This document shows positions 5,121 through 10,093 of a DNA stretch of 10,093 nt, in pieces (positions within the stretch are counted from its first letter, which is position 1; each line of letters begins with the position of its first letter). A program made the position numbers and the translations under genes. This DNA is from RGIG5299 sp045542315 (GTDB taxonomy: Bacteria; Bacillota; Clostridia; Oscillospirales; RGIG5299). The stretch spans positions 1 through 10,093 of the forward strand of contig JAZQKU010000005.1 of NCBI GenBank assembly GCA_045542315.1. The letters run 5' to 3'. The notes under the pieces were generated by a model. That model made no database searches. It was given only the letters and a program-made list of their open reading frames with translations, and was not told where the DNA came from.

Positions 5121-6809
5121 TTAATTTATAGAAAACATATTCGAATCGAATATCGCGTTGGGATTTTGCGATTCAAGCTTTGACTGCGAGCCGATCTTGC
5201 TGAAGCTGTTTCCCACTATTCTGAAATTTACGTTGGTTCCTTCGGAGATCATTTCGGCGTCAACGAAATCGCTTCCCGTATAAAAACGGTTAAAGAAGTT
5301 CATTGAAACCTCAACGTTTGCGGTGTTTTTAACGTAGATCGCAGACTTGATACCGGGCATGGGAGTTCCTGCCATCGTAGTTGCTTTTGCATTTCCGTTA
5401 AGGCTGTTTCCTTCGATAACGATCGCACCTGCGTTTTCGGGAGAGTTAAGGACCTTGATTCCCGTGGTGTGGTTGTTTATCGAGTTACCGGCAATAAGAC
5501 CGTTCTGAGAGTTGGTGATATAAATACCCGTTCTGTCGTCGTCGGAAAGAATGTGAGGAACTGCGGGATTTGTGTTAACGCACATGCCCGAAAGGCCGCC
5601 GTTGGTTGCTACCCAACAGCCTCTTACTTTAAAACCGTCAACGTTTTCAAAGTAAACGCCGTATTTATTTAACGGCTTTCCATTTGCATTGTAGCCGAGG
5701 TCTGTCGAGGAATCGACCATATCGAAATTCTTGAAGTTTTTAACCTCGATATCAACGGCGTGATTCCAGACACCCGAGGAATTTATAACGTATAAATTCT
5801 CGCCGCCGTTGATTCTCAAAAATGCCTCCGCATCGTTTACGAGGGTGCTTTCAACGGTGGTGTTTTTGCAGTTTGTTGCGGTAATGCCTATTCCGCTTAC
5901 GTGATAGTGCGAGCGGTGAATGTAAGAGCCAACCGAATCCTCAAGCACGACCGTTTTTGCAAACCAGTTGGTGATGATGTTTTCAGAGGTGAATTTGCCC
6001 GTGCCTTTATAGTCAACGAAGATGCCGGAGGGATTTGCGGTGGTCTGCGCTTTCAAGAAGGCGATATAAACGTCGTGATTTCCCTTTACGGTCTTGTTTG
6101 TAAAGAGTGCCTTTCCTCCGTTATTGCTTGTGATAATGGTAGCGTTATGACCTGCGCCGATAATCGAAATATCGTGGTTGGGAAGCTCGACCGAGCCGTT
6201 AATGCGATAATTACCTGCTCCGAGATAAACGGTGGAGGAGGCGTCAAAAGCCTTTCTGAAGGCGGGAGCGCAGTCGGTTGAGCTGTTTGCCTTTGCGCCG
6301 AACCACTCGGGCTTAACGGGGAGGGAAACGGTTACCGCACCGTCGCCTGAGAAGATCTTGGAATGGGGAGCGTATAACGAGGCGGACTCGATTTTAAGTA
6401 AAGCACCCGATTTAACGGTTATTACCGCACCCTCTGCAAAGATAAGGGTAACGTTTTCGGGAACGGTAACGCTTGAAGCGAGGTAATAGTTTCCGCTCTG
6501 TAAAACGATTGCCTTGTTTGCCGAATCGGCAATGGCGGTATTGAAGGCAGCGCTGTCATCGGTCTTTCCGTCGCCCTTTGCTCCGTATGATACGATTCCG
6601 TTTGCGTTAGCGCCGTTGAATACGAAATCGTCGGGGGTGTGAAAAGAATAAAGAAGGTCTTTTCTGTCGGAAATCGATTCAAACTCAATTTCCGTTTCGG
6701 GAGCGCCGGGAAGCCTTACAAATTCATTTCCGCCGTTGCAGGATGAAAATGCGAAAAGAGAGGAAAGCGCCGTCAAAAGCGCAAGAAATAAAGAAACTGT
6801 CTTTTTCAT
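5121..6809 (-). CDS. Lipoprotein with right-handed beta-helix (pectate lyase 3-like)
   Basis: This 562-residue exported protein has a lipoprotein signal peptide: a KK start, a hydrophobic core, and the lipobox-like FSSC with C24 as the predicted lipidated residue. It would be tethered to the outer face of the membrane. After a linker, residue 71 onward reads GIVSYGAKGDGKTDDSAAF, the hallmark entry of the pectate-lyase-3/GH28-like beta-helix (PF12708 type). A second entry at about 168 (PEWFGAKANSSTDCAPAF) has lost the usual DG-TDD pattern. The rest is repetitive, with Asn/Gly-rich turns such as GIYITNSQNGLIAGNSINNH, as in parallel beta-helices. Catalytic residues cannot be assigned. It could be a lyase, a hydrolase, or a non-enzymatic glycan binder. 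The start at 6809 follows AAGGAGG 9 bases upstream. That Shine-Dalgarno overlaps the stop codon of the preceding gene, which implies translational coupling. Confidence 0.85.
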   Translation of the reverse strand: MKKTVSLFLALLTALSSLFAFSSCNGGNEFVRLPGAPETEIEFESISDRKDLLYSFHTPDDFVFNGANANGIVSYGAKGDGKTDDSAAFNTAIADSANKAIVLQSGNYYLASSVTVPENVTLIFAEGAVITVKSGALLKIESASLYAPHSKIFSGDGAVTVSLPVKPEWFGAKANSSTDCAPAFRKAFDASSTVYLGAGNYRINGSVELPNHDISIIGAGHNATIITSNNGGKALFTNKTVKGNHDVYIAFLKAQTTANPSGIFVDYKGTGKFTSENIITNWFAKTVVLEDSVGSYIHRSHYHVSGIGITATNCKNTTVESTLVNDAEAFLRINGGENLYVINSSGVWNHAVDIEVKNFKNFDMVDSSTDLGYNANGKPLNKYGVYFENVDGFKVRGCWVATNGGLSGMCVNTNPAVPHILSDDDRTGIYITNSQNGLIAGNSINNHTTGIKVLNSPENAGAIVIEGNSLNGNAKATTMAGTPMPGIKSAIYVKNTANVEVSMNFFNRFYTGSDFVDAEMISEGTNVNFRIVGNSFSKIGSQSKLESQNPNAIFDSNMFSIN

Positions 6810-6823
6810 TGTCGTTTTCCTCC

Positions 6824-8722
6824 TTACATATTTCCGTCGGCAAAGTCGTTGTTTCCGACAATGCCCGTTGAAATTCCGGCCAAAGCAGCGATATTGCATT
6901 TATTTGCGGCTATCTTATTCTGGCAGAAAAGAATATTTATCTTCTGACTGCTTGAATTGGTGCCTGCGGGTACGGCTCCGTTTAGATTGTTTCTGAATAT
7001 CTTTATGTCGTTTGCATATCCGATAAAGCCGACGTCTGCGGTACCGCCCTTTAAGGTGTTATTCTTTACGTAAACGCCGCCGCGGCTGTTGCCTTTGTAG
7101 CTGAAGGCGTAGCGTCCTGCGGTGACGTCGGTTCCTTCAACGTAGCCGTCGATGACGTTGTCAAACATAATGCCGTCACGGCCCGAGGCTTCTGAGGTTA
7201 TTACGGTGTTTTTAACTCGCATATCGCAGGAGGAATAGTAATAAATCGAGGCCTTTCCGCCCTTGCCGCCGGTAAATATGCAATCCTCAACAAAAACCGT
7301 CTGATTGCGCGTTACGTAAACGTCCTCATGCTCACTTCCCTCTGCGGTGCAGTGGCTTATCATAATACCGTTTGAAACGCCGCCCGATTCGGGAACGTCG
7401 CAGTAAATGAATCTGCCGTTGTTTTTATTGGTGAGATATTCGTAATAAAGGAACATTGAAAATTCGCCGATGTTATAAACTATCTCGTTGTTTTCGGCAA
7501 GGTTATGAGAAAAGCGACAACCGCCCGCATAGGTGTAGAAGCAACCCCATTTAAGTCCTGCAAGATAGCAGTTTTGCATATCTACACGGAAAACCTTGGT
7601 GAAGTAAACGCCGTAAGCGGTTCTGTCGGTGCCGACGATACCGATGCTGTCGAAGGATATGGCTGCGACTGCTGAGGAGGCTGCACCGTAAAAGCCCTTG
7701 ACTCCGCTTGCCACCTTAAAGGTGGATTTTTTCATGCCGTCACCGATAAAGGAGGTGTTTTTATCAGAAATAGCTTTTTGATCGAGTCTTACCGAGCTGT
7801 TTATAAGATAGGTTCCCTCGGGAACGTAAATCGAAACGCCGCGGTTTACGGCAGCCTGAATTGCGGCGGTGTCGTCGTGCTTTCCGTCGCCGTAGGCTCC
7901 GAACCATTTTACGTTAAGGGTACCGATGTTTGAAAATCCGGAAAATTCGCCGTTTCCTATAAATACCGCAGTACCGGAGGAGTAGATCTCCTTGCTGTTT
8001 ACCGTAACGGTTCCCGAATGGTTTACGAAAGCGTTTTTCGCAAAATAGGGAATAACGTTATCGGGGAAGGTAAGCGACGTTACCTTGTAGGTGCCCTCGG
8101 GGAAGAAAACTATCTTGCCAGCGGCGGCTGAAACGGCGTTTTTGATAGCCGCCGTATCGTCTGCCGAGCCGTTGCCCTTTGCACCGTAATCCCTTACGTT
8201 TACAAAGCCCTCGATGTCTTTGTAAAACGGAGAATCAACTGATTTTACGTCATCAATGCTTCTGACGCAAGGATCCGAATAAACGATTGTTCCGTTTTTA
8301 TAAATTATATATGCAACTGCGGTGAATTTTCTTGCGTTGTTGGGAATGTCGAGTAAAACAGCGGTAAACTGCATAAAGCTCTTTCCGTCGGTATTGTACC
8401 AGTATTTTGCGGGTATGTCAAGATAAGAGGTGCCATCTATCTTGCCGTCTGCGGTAAATGTGAGCTTTGCACCGCCTGTAAGGGTATTTGTGGGAATGAT
8501 AAGAGTTCCCATTTTTTCTATGGTATCGCCGTTGTTTATACTATTGTACATGCTTACACTGAAGCAAAAACGGAGGCCCTTATTGCCGGAAACTCTGTAC
8601 TGAGCGCCGTCAAATGAAGGACGATGGTCGGAAATGCTTTCTGCAGAGGCGGTGGGAACCGATGCGAATACGAGAGGCAAAAGCATTACCAACACAATTA
8701 CAAATGATAAAATTCTTTTCAT
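6824..8722 (-). CDS. Secreted beta-helix protein with N-terminal accessory domain
   Basis: This 632-residue protein has a Sec signal peptide (MKRILSF, hydrophobic core, then ASA at 25-27, cleavage predicted before E28). Residues about 38-165 form a separate domain (AQYRVSGNKGLRFCFSVSM, then MGTLIIPTNTL, then ARKFTAVAYIIYKNGTIVYSD). It resembles a beta-rich module I associate with Clostridia surface proteins, though I have no family name for it. Two PF12708-type entries follow: FVNVRDYGAKGNGSADDTAA (173-192) and VKWFGAYGDGKHDDTAAIQA (271-290). A long right-handed beta-helix then runs to the C-terminus. There is no lipobox, LPXTG motif or SLH domain, so it is probably released or held non-covalently. 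It is the first gene of a two-gene operon with its own promoter and an AGGAAG ribosome binding site 7 bases before the start. It shares its two-entry layout with the downstream gene, suggesting duplication. Substrate unknown. Confidence 0.86.
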   Translation of the reverse strand: MKRILSFVIVLVMLLPLVFASVPTASAESISDHRPSFDGAQYRVSGNKGLRFCFSVSMYNSINNGDTIEKMGTLIIPTNTLTGGAKLTFTADGKIDGTSYLDIPAKYWYNTDGKSFMQFTAVLLDIPNNARKFTAVAYIIYKNGTIVYSDPCVRSIDDVKSVDSPFYKDIEGFVNVRDYGAKGNGSADDTAAIKNAVSAAAGKIVFFPEGTYKVTSLTFPDNVIPYFAKNAFVNHSGTVTVNSKEIYSSGTAVFIGNGEFSGFSNIGTLNVKWFGAYGDGKHDDTAAIQAAVNRGVSIYVPEGTYLINSSVRLDQKAISDKNTSFIGDGMKKSTFKVASGVKGFYGAASSAVAAISFDSIGIVGTDRTAYGVYFTKVFRVDMQNCYLAGLKWGCFYTYAGGCRFSHNLAENNEIVYNIGEFSMFLYYEYLTNKNNGRFIYCDVPESGGVSNGIMISHCTAEGSEHEDVYVTRNQTVFVEDCIFTGGKGGKASIYYYSSCDMRVKNTVITSEASGRDGIMFDNVIDGYVEGTDVTAGRYAFSYKGNSRGGVYVKNNTLKGGTADVGFIGYANDIKIFRNNLNGAVPAGTNSSSQKINILFCQNKIAANKCNIAALAGISTGIVGNNDFADGNM

Positions 8723-8749
8723 GGCTCTTCTTCCTGTTGGTTTCGATTT

Positions 8750-8764
8750 GTTTGCACAGCAAAC
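8750..8764. promoter_or_regulatory. Candidate operator at the start of the beta-helix operon
   Basis: GTTTGC (8750-8755) and GCAAAC (8759-8764) are exact reverse complements with a 3-base centre. They sit just downstream of the -10 (8777-8772 on the minus strand), about +1 to +15 of the transcript. This is where a repressor would block transcription. The regulator is not in the window. Confidence 0.45.
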
Positions 8765-8771
8765 TATTGTA

Positions 8772-8800
8772 ATTTTAACATATTACCAAAATAAAATCAA
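8772..8800 (-). promoter_or_regulatory. Promoter of the beta-helix operon
   Basis: On the minus strand TTGATT (8800-8795) and TAAAAT (8777-8772) are 17 bp apart, with TG in the extended -10 position. The leader would be about 45 bases. Confidence 0.78.
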
Positions 8801-8859
8801 GCATTTCAAAATATTATTAAAATAAAAATTAAAAATTATAAATTTCCTTAAAATACCAC

Positions 8860-8888
8860 TTGCAAAACAGTAAAAAAAGAGTTATAAT
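8860..8888 (+). promoter_or_regulatory. Promoter of dinB
   Basis: TTGCAA (8860-8865) and TATAAT (8883-8888) are 17 bp apart. Transcription would begin near 8895, where the LexA-type box starts. Confidence 0.8.
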
Positions 8889-8894
8889 AAAAAC

Positions 8895-8908
8895 CGAACA
8901 AATGTACT
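8895..8908 (+). promoter_or_regulatory. Probable LexA (SOS) operator of dinB
   Basis: CGAACAAATGTACT fits the Gram-positive LexA/DinR box CGAAC-RNRY-GTTYG at 12 of 14 positions: left arm exact, spacer fitting, and the right arm differing at the third and fifth bases. It begins 7 bases after the -10 of the dinB promoter, so bound LexA would cover the transcription start. Position and target gene both support the call. Confidence 0.7.
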
Positions 8909-8925
8909 AAAAGAAGGAACGGCAA

Positions 8926-10093
8926 ATGGAAAGAGCAATTTTTCACTGCGATTGTAACGGATTTTTCGCCTCGGTTGAAATGCTTAAATATCCCGAGCTC
9001 AAATCGGTTCCCATGGCTGTCGGCGGAAAAAAAGAAAACCGTCACGGAATAATTTTAGCAAAAAACGAGGCCGCAAAGGCCTTTGATATCCGCACGGGAG
9101 AAACACTCGGCGAGGCAAAGAAAAAATGTCCCGATCTTGTTGTAGTCCCGCCCTCGTATGCCGATTATGAGAAGATTTCACGCGCGGTAAATGCAATATA
9201 TCTTGAATATACCGACAGGGTAGAGCCCTTCGGCATAGACGAATCCTACCTCGACGTAACCGACTCCTACCGCCTTTTTGCCTCGGAGCCGAGGAAGCTT
9301 GCCGATATGATACGAGAAAGAATAAAGTGGGAAATAGGCATAACCGTTTCGGTTGGGGTTTCCTTTTGCAAGACCTTTGCAAAGCTCGGAAGCGATATGA
9401 AAAAGCCCGACGCGACCACCGTGCTTTCAAAGGAAAATTTCAAAGAAAAGGTATGGCCGCTTCCCGTTTCCGAGCTGCTTTACGTAGGAAAAAGCACGGC
9501 GTCACGGCTTCGCGATATGGGGATAAACACGGTAGGTGACCTTGCAAACGCCGATAAGGCGTGGCTTAGGCGCCTTTTCGGGGTAAACGGCGCGGCGCTT
9601 TGCGAGGCGGCAAACGGAAACGATAATTCGGAGGTGCTTCTTTACGGGAAAAGGGAAGCGCAGAAGTCGGTTGGAAACGGAATGACGTTTCCGAGAGATC
9701 TCGTTTCCGAAAAGGATATAAAAACGGCAGTCCAGCTTCTTACCGACACGGTATGTATGCGAATGAGAAAACTGTGTGCAAGGGCCAAGACCGTTTCTGT
9801 CACCGTCAGAAGACCCGACCTTTCCTTTGTGTCAAAAAGAGTAACTCTTCCCGATTTCACCGACAGCTTTTTTGAAATATCCCGCGAGGCGTCAATGGTT
9901 GCGCTTTCGCTTTCGGAGGGGAAAAGCGTGAGAATGGTGTCGGTTTCCTGCGAGTCGCTTTGCTATGACGGAAGCTGCTTTGTTCAGGAAAGCCTCTTTG
10001 ACGACGGCAAAAGGGAAAAGCTTTTACGCTTGGAAAAGGCGGTTTATAAAATAAAAGAAAAGCACGGCGCGGGAAGTGTAAAAACAGGCGGAA
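8926..10093 (+). CDS. dinB: DNA polymerase IV, Y family (3' end beyond window)
   Basis: The frame is open from ATG 8926 to the window edge, giving 389 residues. The family is usually about 400-420, so only the last few residues are missing. This error-prone translesion polymerase copies past damaged bases. Palm motifs are intact: HCDCNGFFASVE (7-18) with metal-binding D9 and steric-gate F14, and EPFGIDESYLDVT (100-112) with catalytic D105 and E106. A helix-hairpin-helix region lies near 180-220 (ELLYVGKSTASRLRDMGINT). The little-finger domain covers about 240-345. QESLF (354-358) is a beta-clamp binding motif. AAGGA (8914-8918) sits 7 bases before the start. It diverges from the beta-helix operon and has an SOS-type operator, so damage induction is expected. 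Confidence 0.95.
   Translation, partial: MERAIFHCDCNGFFASVEMLKYPELKSVPMAVGGKKENRHGIILAKNEAAKAFDIRTGETLGEAKKKCPDLVVVPPSYADYEKISRAVNAIYLEYTDRVEPFGIDESYLDVTDSYRLFASEPRKLADMIRERIKWEIGITVSVGVSFCKTFAKLGSDMKKPDATTVLSKENFKEKVWPLPVSELLYVGKSTASRLRDMGINTVGDLANADKAWLRRLFGVNGAALCEAANGNDNSEVLLYGKREAQKSVGNGMTFPRDLVSEKDIKTAVQLLTDTVCMRMRKLCARAKTVSVTVRRPDLSFVSKRVTLPDFTDSFFEISREASMVALSLSEGKSVRMVSVSCESLCYDGSCFVQESLFDDGKREKLLRLEKAVYKIKEKHGAGSVKTGG

Noticed and set aside
5901..6281. 126-codon plus-strand ORF inside the lipoprotein gene
   Set aside because: It is entirely antisense to a well-supported beta-helix coding region and has no start signals.
6810..6899. Upstream start extending the lipoprotein by 30 residues
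   Set aside because: The extension is Arg/Cys-rich and overlaps the previous gene. The ATG at 6809 has a strong AAGGAGG and begins a proper signal peptide.
8999..9430. 143-codon minus-strand ORF rich in Arg
   Set aside because: It is a shadow of dinB, whose catalytic motifs are continuous on the plus strand across the same bases.

Overview
The window looks like chromosomal DNA from a low-to-mid GC, Gram-positive-type anaerobe, most likely a gut-associated member of the Clostridia. This is inferred from strong AGGAGG-type ribosome binding sites, TTGAAA/TTGACT-17 bp-TATAAT promoters, a lipobox signal peptide, a Clostridia-type large serine recombinase tail, and a LexA box of the Gram-positive form in front of dinB. 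No assignment to genus is possible from the sequence alone.

Layout, left to right. (1) Positions 1-547 hold the C-terminal end of a large serine recombinase, the edge of a mobile element or its remnant. Two strong inverted repeats follow, then a CAU-anticodon tRNA on the minus strand whose 3' end faces the recombinase. (2) Positions 879-1276 hold two small convergent genes: a predicted one-helix membrane peptide (+) and an 80-residue hypothetical protein (-). They overlap by 16 bases at a palindrome that contains both stop codons. (3) Positions 1367-4075 hold a divergent pair: an EctB-like diaminobutyrate-2-oxoglutarate aminotransferase (-) and an MFS transporter (+). They are separated by 216 bp with two back-to-back promoters and a 20-bp-period direct repeat. 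No ectA or ectC is present. (4) Positions 4168-5070 hold a DMT/EamA-family transporter with its own promoter. It ends at a bidirectional terminator shared with the next operon. (5) Positions 5121-8722 hold a two-gene minus-strand operon for exported right-handed beta-helix proteins of the pectate-lyase-3 (PF12708-like) type. The first is secreted through a Sec signal peptide and the second is a lipoprotein. The genes are translationally coupled. (6) From 8926 to the window edge lies dinB (DNA polymerase IV), divergent from the beta-helix operon, with a probable SOS (LexA) operator at its transcription start.

The genes do not form one pathway. The coherent units are the recombinase/tRNA junction, the aminotransferase-MFS divergent pair (a possible synthesis-plus-transport or regulatory pairing, inferred), the secreted beta-helix operon (probably acting on or binding extracellular polysaccharide, inferred from fold only), and the SOS-controlled polymerase. 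There is no gene-free stretch longer than about 216 bp. I found no CRISPR array, rRNA, insertion sequence or riboswitch. No obviously new multi-gene system is visible. The most unusual items are the stop-codon palindrome, the orphan EctB with its repeat-rich divergent promoter region, and the paired anchored/released beta-helix proteins.
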